The notes under the pieces are model-generated. The model saw nothing but the letters and a program-made list of their open reading frames with translations, was not told the origin of the DNA and did no database searches. Of a stretch of 5,641 bases of DNA, positions 1 through 5,639 are shown one piece after another. Each line of letters opens with the position of its first letter. The stretch's first letter is position 1. The stretch is from Planctomicrobium sp. Lineage in GTDB: Bacteria > Planctomycetota > Planctomycetia > Planctomycetales > Planctomycetaceae. The stretch is taken from the NCBI GenBank assembly GCA_029259835.1, contig JAJDEL010000136.1:1-5641 (forward strand), read 5' to 3'. The translations under genes and the position numbers were made by a program.

Positions 1-319
1 GACCATCCGGTGACCAGAGAAGTCGCGAGACTTTTGAGTGACCTGCCGCAAAATGGACAGGCGGCTGCAATCCTTCCGTTGAAGTGATCCAAAGCTGAGT
101 CGTGCCGGTTGCGCGCGGGTCACTCACGTCTGGTGGCTCGGCAATGCGATACGCAACACGGGTTCCATCTGGAGAGACAGCCGGTCCCGTCACATATCGG
201 ACACTCATGAGGTCCTCAACTGTGAGCAAACGCTGAGCTGGTTTCGATGGTTCAGCGAATGTTTGAGACGTCGGAATTAAACCGACACAAAGTAGCCAGC
301 ACGCCAACAATGCTCTCAT
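1..319 (-). CDS. Secreted S9 (prolyl oligopeptidase-like) peptidase, N-terminal part only
   Basis: The gene starts at an ATG (complement of 317-319) and runs off the left edge, so 106 codons are visible. Residues 1-22 form a typical Sec signal peptide: Arg2, then a Leu/Cys/Val-rich core, then a likely cleavage after SQTFA. The mature part opens with LLTVEDLMSVRYV followed by AVSPDGTRVAYRI (about 47-59), then TTQLWIT and LWSPDG (101-106). The 'DL..LR.V..P.VSPDG..VAY' layout with repeated SPDG turns is the start of the seven-bladed propeller of S9 dipeptidyl/acylaminoacyl peptidases; TolB/PD40 propellers share the SPDG repeat. The catalytic Ser-Asp-His hydrolase domain would lie outside the window, so peptidase activity is inferred. 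It would act outside the cytoplasmic membrane on peptides. A weak GGGGA lies 4 bases before the start. I see no convincing promoter just upstream. Confidence 0.78.
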   Translation of the reverse strand, partial: MRALLACWLLCVGLIPTSQTFAEPSKPAQRLLTVEDLMSVRYVTGPAVSPDGTRVAYRIAEPPDVSDPRATGTTQLWITSTEGLQPPVHFAAGHSKVSRLLWSPDG

Positions 320-599
320 AATGTCCCCACGCTATTAAGGGAATGACTTGAATGTCACCAAGAAGAAAGAATCGGTCAGCGATGCTACGACTTCGAGAAC
401 GAACGGGATACGATTCGCCTGGTTTTTCCTGACTTTGGTAGAACGTTCACCACTTCTTACGTCGCAACAGGCAAGTGGGTGAATGACGCCCATCTCTTGG
501 TTCTCAAGTGAGAGAAATTTACTTGGATCGGAGCAACTTTGTCTGGGCGGAGAAAGTGTTTCCTGAAAATTGACACGAACCGAGGAGTGAAATCTGCTG
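320..599. other. Intergenic stretch without a convincing gene
   Basis: About 280 bases separate the lipoprotein stop from the start of the S9 peptidase gene. No start codon with a good ribosome binding site opens a plausible protein on either strand. A minus-strand frame running from inside the lipoprotein gene (757 to 335) is Ser/Arg-rich and overlaps that gene, so I treat it as chance. On the plus strand a frame without a start codon (347-511) reads protein-like sequence and is listed under findings. I found no clear hairpin with a T-tract for terminating the lipoprotein transcript and no good -35/-10 pair for the peptidase gene, so the two could be co-transcribed. Confidence 0.5.
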
Positions 600-1163
600 C
601 TATGAAGAGATGACTGACCATTCAATGTTGATTGCGGTCTCCTCTGAGTCCTTGAACTCGATACGCGTTTGTCCAGCCGGAAAGACGATGTCCCCTTCAT
701 AGATTGAAGCGCCGTACTCGCCGCCCGGGCTATCTTGTGAGGGGTCTTTGGTTTCAATGATTTCGTCGGTCGCTGCGTCCCAGACGAGTCCTCCTGTCAT
801 CTTTAACTCTTGCCAGTCTGTTGGCTTCCCGTCGGCAGGAGTCAGTCGGATGCTCAGTTGAGTGATTGGGCGACCGTAGGCACTGGCGTATTTTGCCTTG
901 ATGTGCGTCGACTCCCCGGCTTTTGGTTCCGCTGGATCGAGTGACACGTCGAGCATGATCTCACCAGGTAAATCGAATGAGACAGTCCCCTCGGCTTCAG
1001 CGTCGGTGTTTTCGTTTTCGTCCTCTAAGTCTCCAGGGCCACCAGGGTTTGCACTGTCAGATTGTTCTTTCTGAGGACTCGGTCCACAGCCAGCAATAGG
1101 AATCAGGAAGATCATGGACGCAGAGAACAACATCGCAAAAGAGAGGTCAGAAATGCGTTTCAT
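600..1163 (-). CDS. Small acidic lipoprotein with C-terminal Ig-like beta domain (unknown function)
   Basis: This 187-residue protein begins MKRISDL, followed by a hydrophobic core and the lipobox I-A-G-C (23-26), so signal peptidase II should cleave before Cys26 and the protein should be lipid-anchored. Residue +2 is Gly, not Asp. Residues 27-60 are a low-complexity acidic Pro/Gly/Asn/Glu linker. Residues about 61-187 read as alternating beta strands (for example IMLDVSLDPAEPKAGES, ITQLSIRLTP, GDIVFPAGQTRIEF, AINIEWSVIS), like the Ig-like or bacterial FixH/YtkA-type beta-sandwiches; that is a resemblance only. I cannot name a family or function. Met1 is chosen because it supplies the charged n-region; Met11 and Met17 would spoil the signal. 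There is no clear Shine-Dalgarno, but a good promoter lies about 80 bases upstream. The gene is divergent from mrp. Confidence 0.8.
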   Translation of the reverse strand: MKRISDLSFAMLFSASMIFLIPIAGCGPSPQKEQSDSANPGGPGDLEDENENTDAEAEGTVSFDLPGEIMLDVSLDPAEPKAGESTHIKAKYASAYGRPITQLSIRLTPADGKPTDWQELKMTGGLVWDAATDEIIETKDPSQDSPGGEYGASIYEGDIVFPAGQTRIEFKDSEETAINIEWSVISS

Positions 1164-1166
1164 GTG

Positions 1167-1179
1167 TAGAGTGACTCTA
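1167..1179. repeat. Perfect 13-bp palindrome just upstream of lipoprotein start
   Basis: TAGAGTGACTCTA has 6-base arms around one central base and ends four bases before the lipoprotein ATG, inside the predicted leader and where a Shine-Dalgarno would normally lie. As RNA it could form only a small 4-bp hairpin with a 5-base loop; as DNA it could be a dimer binding site. It differs in sequence from the spacer palindrome, so it is not a second copy of the same site. Confidence 0.3.
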
Positions 1180-1242
1180 TGGAGAGGTTTGTTGATTTGA
1201 ACTTGCCATACGAGGGAATCGATCTCAGAAATTCAATTTTTC

Positions 1243-1272
1243 ATTATGCTGACGTCATCAGCAGGATGTCAA
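1243..1272 (-). promoter_or_regulatory. Sigma-70-type promoter of the lipoprotein gene
   Basis: Read on the minus strand, a perfect -35 box TTGACA (complement of 1267-1272) is followed after exactly 18 bases by a -10 box CATAAT (complement of 1243-1248, five of six consensus bases). Transcription would begin near 1236, giving a leader of about 70 bases before the lipoprotein ATG. This is the only near-consensus promoter I found in the window. It assumes a housekeeping sigma factor with ordinary preference; no start site has been measured. Confidence 0.6.
1247..1263. promoter_or_regulatory. Putative operator: TGCTGA-N5-TCAGCA palindrome in the promoter spacer
   Basis: The sequence TGCTGACGTCATCAGCA has perfect 6-base arms around 5 bases, with the palindrome TGACGTCA nested at 1250-1257. 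It lies between the -35 and -10 boxes of the lipoprotein promoter and overlaps two bases of the -10. A protein dimer bound there would block RNA polymerase, or could act by distorting the spacer as MerR-type regulators do. No regulator gene is visible in the window, so the binding protein is unknown. Chance remains possible because the arms are short. Confidence 0.45.
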
Positions 1273-1487
1273 GTGGCGGAAATGGTTCCCGTTTGGTGCT
1301 GTACGGCTGATTTCGCTTTTCGATTTGCAAGAAACTGAGATTGAAGGTAACGGGACCGTTGTCTGAACTCCGGTCGCTTCTACACTGTACTACCGTATTG
1401 AATTTATCCACGCGGAATAGACGCGTACTCCCCCTCTGAAAGAACCAACCATCTCATATAGAGAATCGAGTTGATCAAGGTAACTCA

Positions 1488-2555
1488 ATGGCTACTGCAG
1501 CGGATATCCAGGCGACTCTTGGAGCGTTTGAAGACCCGGAATTTGGAAAATCTCTGTCGCAACTGAAACTGCTGAAGTCGGTTTCCGTAGATGGTTCAAC
1601 GGCAAAAGTTCATGTCGAACTTCCGACACCGGCTTACCCGAACCAGGAACAGCTCAAAGAGCAGTTGCAAGCTTGCGTTCGCGAAAAACATGCGGACATC
1701 GATCAAGTTGATGTTGAACTGGCAAGCATTGTCAAAGGCAAGGACTCCGGAGCGAAGGTCGGCCTGAAAATTAAAAACGTGATCGCTGTCGGGAGCGGTA
1801 AAGGGGGCGTCGGGAAGTCGACAGTTGCAGCGACTCTGGCTTATGGACTCAAACATTTCGGCGCCAGCGTTGGGCTGATGGATGCCGATGTGTATGGACC
1901 GAGTATTCCGCATTTACTCGGTGCCAAAGGTCAACCAGCGATGAAGCAAATCGAAGGGCCGAACGGTCAAACGATTGAACGTATCGTGCCGATTGAAGTT
2001 GACGGTATCAAGCTGATGTCGATGGGCTTCATGGTCGGTGAAGATCAGGCAGTCGTCTGGCGTGGACCGATGCTGCACAAAGCGCTCACTCAATTTCTGC
2101 AACAATCAGATTGGGGCGAACTCGACTACCTTGTCGTCGATATGCCACCTGGAACCGGAGATGTTGCGTTAACGATTTCGCAAATGGTGCAACTCGCCGG
2201 AGCTGTGATCGTTTGTACGCCGCAGAAAGTTGCGTTGCTCGATGCTGGCAAAGCGATTTCGATGTTTCAGACCGTCAAGATTCCAATCCTCGGCATGGTC
2301 GAAAACATGACTGGCGATATTTTCGGACATGGTGGTGCGAAGACCAAGGGCGAAGAGATGGGCGTTTCCTTCCTTGGGGAGTTGCCATCAGTAGCTGACA
2401 TTCGCATCAAAGGAGACGAAGGGAACATCTCGGCACTCGTGAATGAAGACAATCCCGCCCGCGACGCGATTCTTGAGATCAGCCGAAACGTTGCGATGCA
2501 AATCGCAAAAGAAATTATGGAGAATCCTACGATGCCGACGCTGGATATTCTTTGA
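1488..2555 (+). CDS. mrp: Mrp/ApbC-family P-loop ATPase (Fe-S carrier family), CxxC loop missing
   Basis: This 355-residue protein has the full family architecture. Residues about 5-80 are a MIP18/DUF59-like domain with DPEFGKSL near its start. From residue 97 the MinD/ParA-type NTPase follows: deviant Walker A GSGKGGVGKST (102-112) with the signature lysine Lys105, DADVYGPS (132-139), WRGPM (191-195), and Walker B/switch LVVDMPPGTGD (215-225). Known relatives (ApbC, Nbp35, Ind1) bind a 4Fe-4S cluster between two subunits through a C-terminal CxxC and pass it to apo-proteins in the cytoplasm. Here VENMTGDIFG (271-280) runs straight from ENM to DIFG, so the roughly 11-residue loop with CxxC is absent. 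The usual Cys of the N-terminal 'TTPACP' is Tyr50. Only Cys63 and Cys243 remain. Family membership is secure; the Fe-S carrier role is doubtful. The ATG is preceded by AAGG at seven bases. Confidence 0.93.
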   Translation: MATAADIQATLGAFEDPEFGKSLSQLKLLKSVSVDGSTAKVHVELPTPAYPNQEQLKEQLQACVREKHADIDQVDVELASIVKGKDSGAKVGLKIKNVIAVGSGKGGVGKSTVAATLAYGLKHFGASVGLMDADVYGPSIPHLLGAKGQPAMKQIEGPNGQTIERIVPIEVDGIKLMSMGFMVGEDQAVVWRGPMLHKALTQFLQQSDWGELDYLVVDMPPGTGDVALTISQMVQLAGAVIVCTPQKVALLDAGKAISMFQTVKIPILGMVENMTGDIFGHGGAKTKGEEMGVSFLGELPSVADIRIKGDEGNISALVNEDNPARDAILEISRNVAMQIAKEIMENPTMPTLDIL

Positions 2556-2599
2556 GTTTTGAATCACCAAGAACACGAAGGGCAACATCAGTCAGTTTT

Positions 2600-2622
2600 G
2601 CCGGACAGTTCAAGTGTCCGGC
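2600..2622. other. Perfect stem-loop between mrp and the propeller gene
   Basis: GCCGGACA (2600-2607) and TGTCCGGC (2615-2622) form an 8-bp perfect, GC-rich stem around a 7-base loop, 45 bases after the mrp stop and 42 before the next start. The plus-strand RNA has four U's before the stem but no U-run after it, and the minus strand has none either, so it is not a standard intrinsic terminator. It could protect the 3' end of mrp mRNA, mark processing, weakly terminate, or bind protein as DNA. Confidence 0.5.
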
Positions 2623-2651
2623 GACACCTGGAACCTGAATAGATTCAAACT

Positions 2652-2656
2652 AAGGA
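2652..2656 (+). promoter_or_regulatory. Ribosome binding site fixing a TTG start
   Basis: AAGGA lies seven bases before the TTG at 2664, an ideal spacing. The frame has a stop codon at 2640-2642 and no ATG or GTG between that stop and the TTG, so this site decides the start of the propeller gene. Confidence 0.65.
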
Positions 2657-2663
2657 CGCCGCT

Positions 2664-3758
2664 TTGTCTCTCAGCAATAACTTGATCGGTAAACTCACGA
2701 AACTCGGACTGGCGCTCGTCAACCAGCAGGCGGCCAAGGTGATTGTGCCTCCGCAGGAGAACTCGACGGGGTTCTGGTTTGGCGGGGGGAATATGATCGA
2801 ATCAATCGATGGCGACTTGTTCGTCGTTGGTCGGTATCGCAACTTTGGCGATTCTCGAACCGGTATTGGCGCTGGGGCGCGTGGTCTTGAATTGGCGATT
2901 TTCAAGTCTGAGGATCGCGGAGAGTTGTTCGAGAAAGTGGTGAGTTGGAGCAAATCAGACCTCGATGTGAAGGACTCTCCGGTTCTTTCCATCGAAGGGA
3001 CTGCGATGCGATGGTCAGACGAAGGGGTCGAACTCTATGTTTCGACCGAGAAAGATAACGTCGGCTATCCAGCTGGCTTCGAAAGTTTCCTCAAGCCAGG
3101 GACAGGTGTCTGGAGCATCGATCGTCTCACGGCGAAAGAGGTCGGGAAGCTCAAGCAGTCAAAAGTTGAACCATTCTGGTCTGAAGACGAACCGAACAAT
3201 TTGCACATCAAAGACCCGTTTCTCTATGAATCTCAGCCAGGGGGCGCGACGGTTTTCTTTTGTACTCACCCGTTCAGTTGGTCCAGTTCGAACACAGGCT
3301 TCATTGACGACCAACGTCAGGAAGGAGCGGTCTACGATTTCTTTTCTCGCGGACCCTCCTGGGATGTCGCGATGACGCGGGGAACGTGTCTGGTCGACGT
3401 GCCTATGGTTGGAGCGTTCGAAGAAACAGATGCGACGCTTGTTTTTTATGATGGCGGTGAATGTGTTCGAGACCTTCAGCAGCACCAGACTGCCGTGACG
3501 CGACCTCGTGGATACTCGTGCGAAGAACTTGGGGGACTCGCTTACTTTGCCGACGGAGATTTGTCGGCAATTCAGAGAATTTCAAAGTTTGCACCGATGT
3601 TTCTCAGCCCATTCGGGACCGGTTGCAGTCGCTATGTTGATGTCTTAACGACAACCGAAGGCATGTTCGCCACTTGGCAACAAGGACAGGAAGATGGCTC
3701 TCAACCTCTGGTGATGAACTTTCTTGCGAATTCTGAAATCGAAGAAATTCTGAGTTGA
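2664..3758 (+). CDS. Putative beta-propeller protein, sialidase/glycosidase-like (function unassigned)
   Basis: This 364-residue protein starts at TTG. No signal peptide or membrane segment is evident, so it is probably cytoplasmic. An Asp-box pattern S-x-D-x-G-x-x-F is visible at 82-89 (SEDRGELF), the turn motif of sialidases and BNR propellers, following the strand GLELAIFK. Other strand-turn blocks are DGDLFVVGRYRNFGDSRTG (49-67), SIEGTAMRW (109-117), GVELYVSTE (121-129), HIKDPFLYE (181-189, similar to the R/K-D-P blocks of GH43/GH32-type propellers), DATLVFYDGGE (256-266) and GCSRYVDV (320-327). Only one clear Asp-box is present and I cannot assign catalytic residues. A glycosidase, a sugar-binding propeller or a non-catalytic protein are all possible. 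It lies 108 bases after mrp and 186 before a Gfo/Idh oxidoreductase on the same strand, which would fit carbohydrate handling. That link is inference. Confidence 0.72.
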   Translation: MSLSNNLIGKLTKLGLALVNQQAAKVIVPPQENSTGFWFGGGNMIESIDGDLFVVGRYRNFGDSRTGIGAGARGLELAIFKSEDRGELFEKVVSWSKSDLDVKDSPVLSIEGTAMRWSDEGVELYVSTEKDNVGYPAGFESFLKPGTGVWSIDRLTAKEVGKLKQSKVEPFWSEDEPNNLHIKDPFLYESQPGGATVFFCTHPFSWSSSNTGFIDDQRQEGAVYDFFSRGPSWDVAMTRGTCLVDVPMVGAFEETDATLVFYDGGECVRDLQQHQTAVTRPRGYSCEELGGLAYFADGDLSAIQRISKFAPMFLSPFGTGCSRYVDVLTTTEGMFATWQQGQEDGSQPLVMNFLANSEIEEILS

Positions 3759-3842
3759 TTCGCGATCTCGACACGTCTGCGTATGCTGATGGCTGTTTTT
3801 TTTGCGAAATTCTGCAATCATATTGCCTTCGAGGACTTTGAT

Positions 3843-3855
3843 GTTCACGTTGAAC
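3843..3855. repeat. Short palindrome upstream of the Gfo/Idh gene
   Basis: GTTCA-CGT-TGAAC is a perfect 5-3-5 inverted repeat about 90 bases before the oxidoreductase ATG, in the 186-base gap after the propeller gene. It could be an operator for a dimeric regulator. No good promoter boxes lie beside it (the best, TTGATG-N18-CATAGA, matches poorly), so regulatory meaning is weakly supported. Confidence 0.25.
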
Positions 3856-3935
3856 CAACAGCATAGAGACTCGTGCGTCGGCAGTCCGATGCACTGAAAC
3901 TCTATGATTATCAATTTTATCAACCCATTTTCATC

Positions 3936-3940
3936 GGAGA
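3936..3940 (+). promoter_or_regulatory. Ribosome binding site fixing the Gfo/Idh start
   Basis: GGAGA lies four bases before the ATG at 3945. It selects this ATG over the in-frame GTG at 3873, which would add 24 residues in front of the Tat signal and has no comparable site. Confidence 0.7.
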
Positions 3941-3944
3941 AGAT

Positions 3945-5285
3945 ATGTCGGAAACATCCCGTCGCGATTTCATCAAAACAACATCCGCAGCAGCGGCACT
4001 TGGAACTGGCTTACTGTCGAATGTTTCTGCAAAAGCGTTTGCAGGTGGGGATGAGGTCATTCGAATTGGTCTTGTTGGCTGTGGTGGTCGTGGAACAGGT
4101 GCCGCGTCTCAAGCTTTACAGTCGCCAGGGAACGTTGAGCTAGTCGCAATGGGCGACGCGTTTCAGGACCAGATGGATCGATCGCTGACGAATATTGAAA
4201 AAGCCGTTGAGAAAGATGATTCCGCCCATATCAATGTTGTTCAAGAGAATATGTTTGTCGGCTTTGATGCTTTCAAGAAAGTCATTGACAGCGGTATCGA
4301 CCTTGTGATTCTGGCGACACCTCCTGGGTTTCGCCCAATGATGTTTGAGTATGCTGTTGAAAAAGGCGTTCACATCTTCATGGAAAAACCTGTCGCAACG
4401 GACGCCGCTGGGATTCGACAGGTTCTTGCGGCAGCGAAAGTTGCCAAAGAGAAGGAACTGAAAATTGGTGTCGGACTGCAACGGCATCACCAAGCTTGTT
4501 ATCAGGACTTCGTCGGACGCATCCACGATGGTCAAGTGGGCGACATCCGTGCTCTTCGTGTTTACTGGAACGGTGGTGGAGTTTGGGATCCTCGGAAGAA
4601 TCGTGATGAAGTGAAAACGGAAATGGAGTACCAGATGCGAAACTGGTACTACTACAACTGGTTGTGCGGAGATCACATCACCGAACAGCACATTCACAAC
4701 CTCGATGTTGGCAACTGGATCATGCAGAAGTTCCCAGTCAGTGCAGTTGGCATGGGCGGTCGACAAGTTCGAATCGATCCGAAGTATGGTGAAATCTTCG
4801 ACCACCATGCTGTGCAGTTTACATACGATGACGGCACTGTGATGTTCAGCGAATGTCGCCATATTCGCGGTTGCTGGAATTCAGTGACTGAGCACGCACA
4901 TGGCACGAATGGAACCGTGCATCTCGGCAGCAACCCACGAAATTGCAAAATTGACTGGGCAAAGAGTGGCAATGTCGAGAAATTCAAGGGTGACACAAGT
5001 AATCCATACCAGGTCGAACACAACGACTTGTTCTCTGCGATTCGTAACGGAGACGAATACAGCGAAGCCGAATATGGAGCGATGAGCACCATGACATCGA
5101 TCCTCGGTCGCATGGCGACTTACTCCGGAAAAGAAATTGCGATGGCGAAAGCTCTGAGCGATGGACCGAAAATTGTCCCGAACCCGGAAGACCTCTCTTG
5201 GGATCTGGTCCCTCCCACTTCTCCTGATTCTGAGGGACGCTATCCTATTCCTGTCCCAGGTGTCACGGATGTCTTCAAGAGCTAA
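3945..5285 (+). CDS. Tat-exported Gfo/Idh/MocA-family oxidoreductase
   Basis: From the ATG at 3945 the protein has 446 residues. It opens with a twin-arginine signal: SRRDFIK (5-11), then an Ala/Leu/Gly-rich core, with likely cleavage after AKAFA (about residue 33), so it should be exported folded with its cofactor. The Rossmann NAD(P)-binding domain follows: IRIGLVGCGGRGTG with GxGxxG at 45-50, VILATPPG (about 121-128), and the family hallmark EKP at 147-149 (FMEKPVATD). The C-terminal substrate domain carries GDHITEQHIHNLDVGNW (242-258), whose histidines match the region of the catalytic His in this family. Members oxidise or reduce sugars, inositols and related polyols; the exact substrate cannot be read here. 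The motif differs from the GDMYPTH pattern of GH109-like members. Planctomycetes carry many such Tat-borne paralogues. An intrinsic terminator follows 21 bases after the stop. Confidence 0.93.
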   Translation: MSETSRRDFIKTTSAAAALGTGLLSNVSAKAFAGGDEVIRIGLVGCGGRGTGAASQALQSPGNVELVAMGDAFQDQMDRSLTNIEKAVEKDDSAHINVVQENMFVGFDAFKKVIDSGIDLVILATPPGFRPMMFEYAVEKGVHIFMEKPVATDAAGIRQVLAAAKVAKEKELKIGVGLQRHHQACYQDFVGRIHDGQVGDIRALRVYWNGGGVWDPRKNRDEVKTEMEYQMRNWYYYNWLCGDHITEQHIHNLDVGNWIMQKFPVSAVGMGGRQVRIDPKYGEIFDHHAVQFTYDDGTVMFSECRHIRGCWNSVTEHAHGTNGTVHLGSNPRNCKIDWAKSGNVEKFKGDTSNPYQVEHNDLFSAIRNGDEYSEAEYGAMSTMTSILGRMATYSGKEIAMAKALSDGPKIVPNPEDLSWDLVPPTSPDSEGRYPIPVPGVTDVFKS

Positions 5286-5306
5286 AGTGATGAATAATGA
5301 GTGAAT

Positions 5307-5344
5307 AACAGGCTGGCGTTGAGAGTTTGACGCCGGCCTGTTTT
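5307..5344 (+). terminator. Intrinsic terminator after the Gfo/Idh gene
   Basis: Arms at 5307-5319 and 5330-5342 pair over 13 positions with a single G-U wobble, around a 10-base loop, and the stem runs into TTTT (5341-5344). It begins 21 bases after the oxidoreductase stop and ends before the next gene's ribosome binding site. The stability and placement make it a convincing rho-independent terminator, so the downstream small gene probably has its own promoter or depends on read-through. Confidence 0.88.
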
Positions 5345-5378
5345 CGTAACACCTAAACATTTCAATCAGGATCAATCC

Positions 5379-5576
5379 ATGCGACAACTGAAACTATTCA
5401 AAGGTGTGGAGATGGACCTCGCTACGCTCGAAGAAGACGTGAACGGCTGGATCCAAAAGAACAAAGCGACCGTCCACAAAATCACCGGCAACATCGCCCC
5501 CCAAGCAGCGATCAGCAAAGGCCAAGACCGCATGAGCGGTTCGGATGTCTTGATTGTGGTTGAATACGAACGTTGA
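5379..5576 (+). CDS. Small conserved-looking protein, Cse60-like (function unknown)
   Basis: This 65-residue soluble protein starts at an ATG with CAGGA seven bases upstream. It has no signal peptide, membrane segment or cysteine. The layout is a short strand (RQLKLFKG, 2-9), a helix (MDLATLEEDVNGWIQKN, 12-28), a strand (TVHKITGNIAPQ, 31-42), a polar loop, and a final strand (DVLIVVEYE, 56-64). This beta-alpha-beta-beta plan, with 'K.F....LE..IN.W/F' early and a closing hydrophobic strand ending in YE, recalls the Cse60 family of small sporulation-named proteins, which is also found outside spore formers. The assignment is from memory of the pattern and is tentative. The first strand pairs with the others in a single small sheet if that fold is right. 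The gene sits alone behind a terminator. Confidence 0.7.
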   Translation: MRQLKLFKGVEMDLATLEEDVNGWIQKNKATVHKITGNIAPQAAISKGQDRMSGSDVLIVVEYER

Positions 5577-5633
5577 TGTTCCCGGGACGCCTCCGATAAG
5601 TGTCGTTCTCCCTGCGTTTTTGATGGATTTGCT

Positions 5634-5639
5634 GGAGGT
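5634..5639 (+). promoter_or_regulatory. Likely ribosome binding site of a gene beyond the right edge
   Basis: GGAGGT is a near-perfect Shine-Dalgarno lying within the last eight bases. No start codon follows inside the window, so a plus-strand gene starting about 5-10 bases past the edge is inferred. The preceding 57 bases after the small-protein stop show no gene or clear hairpin. Confidence 0.35.

Larger units (their letters stand above)
1164..1487. other. Divergent intergenic region between lipoprotein and mrp
   Basis: These 324 bases separate two divergently read genes. The left half holds the lipoprotein promoter with its embedded palindrome and the 13-bp palindrome near the lipoprotein start, listed separately. 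The right half, the mrp leader, shows only weak signals: a poor promoter candidate TTGTCT (1359-1364), 16-base spacer, TACACT (1381-1386), and a short perfect inverted repeat ACGCG-N7-CGCGT at 1410-1426. An AAGG at 1477-1480 sits seven bases before the mrp ATG and serves as its ribosome binding site. A 30-codon plus-strand frame starting at 1246 lacks a ribosome binding site and overlaps the promoter, so I do not call it. Confidence 0.55.

Noticed and set aside
344..357. TGAC-N6-GTCA inverted repeat near the S9 peptidase start
   Set aside because: Four-base arms are too short to separate from chance and no promoter boxes fit around it.
335..757. 140-codon minus-strand frame overlapping the end of the lipoprotein gene
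   Set aside because: The product is Ser/Arg-rich with no recognisable pattern, its first half overlaps the well-supported lipoprotein gene in another frame, and it has no ribosome binding site worth noting.
1246..1338. 30-codon plus-strand frame starting at ATG 1246
   Set aside because: It has no ribosome binding site and overlaps the opposite-strand promoter and its palindrome.
3796..3803. Run of eight T after the propeller gene as an intrinsic terminator
   Set aside because: No convincing GC-rich hairpin lies directly upstream; TTCGC/GCGAA pairing would enclose the T-run instead of preceding it.
3723..3819. Imperfect direct repeat (CTTGCGAATTCTGAAATC near 3723, TTTGCGAAATTCTGCAATC near 3801)
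   Set aside because: The copies differ by several changes including an indel, one is inside coding sequence, and AT-rich words like this recur by chance.
3873..3944. GTG start adding 24 residues to the Gfo/Idh protein
   Set aside because: The extension would bury the twin-arginine signal behind 24 unrelated residues, and the ATG at 3945 has a GGAGA site.
4140..4862. 240-codon minus-strand frame inside the Gfo/Idh gene
   Set aside because: It lies entirely antisense to a gene with clear family motifs and reads no recognisable protein; long antisense frames are common opposite coding sequence.
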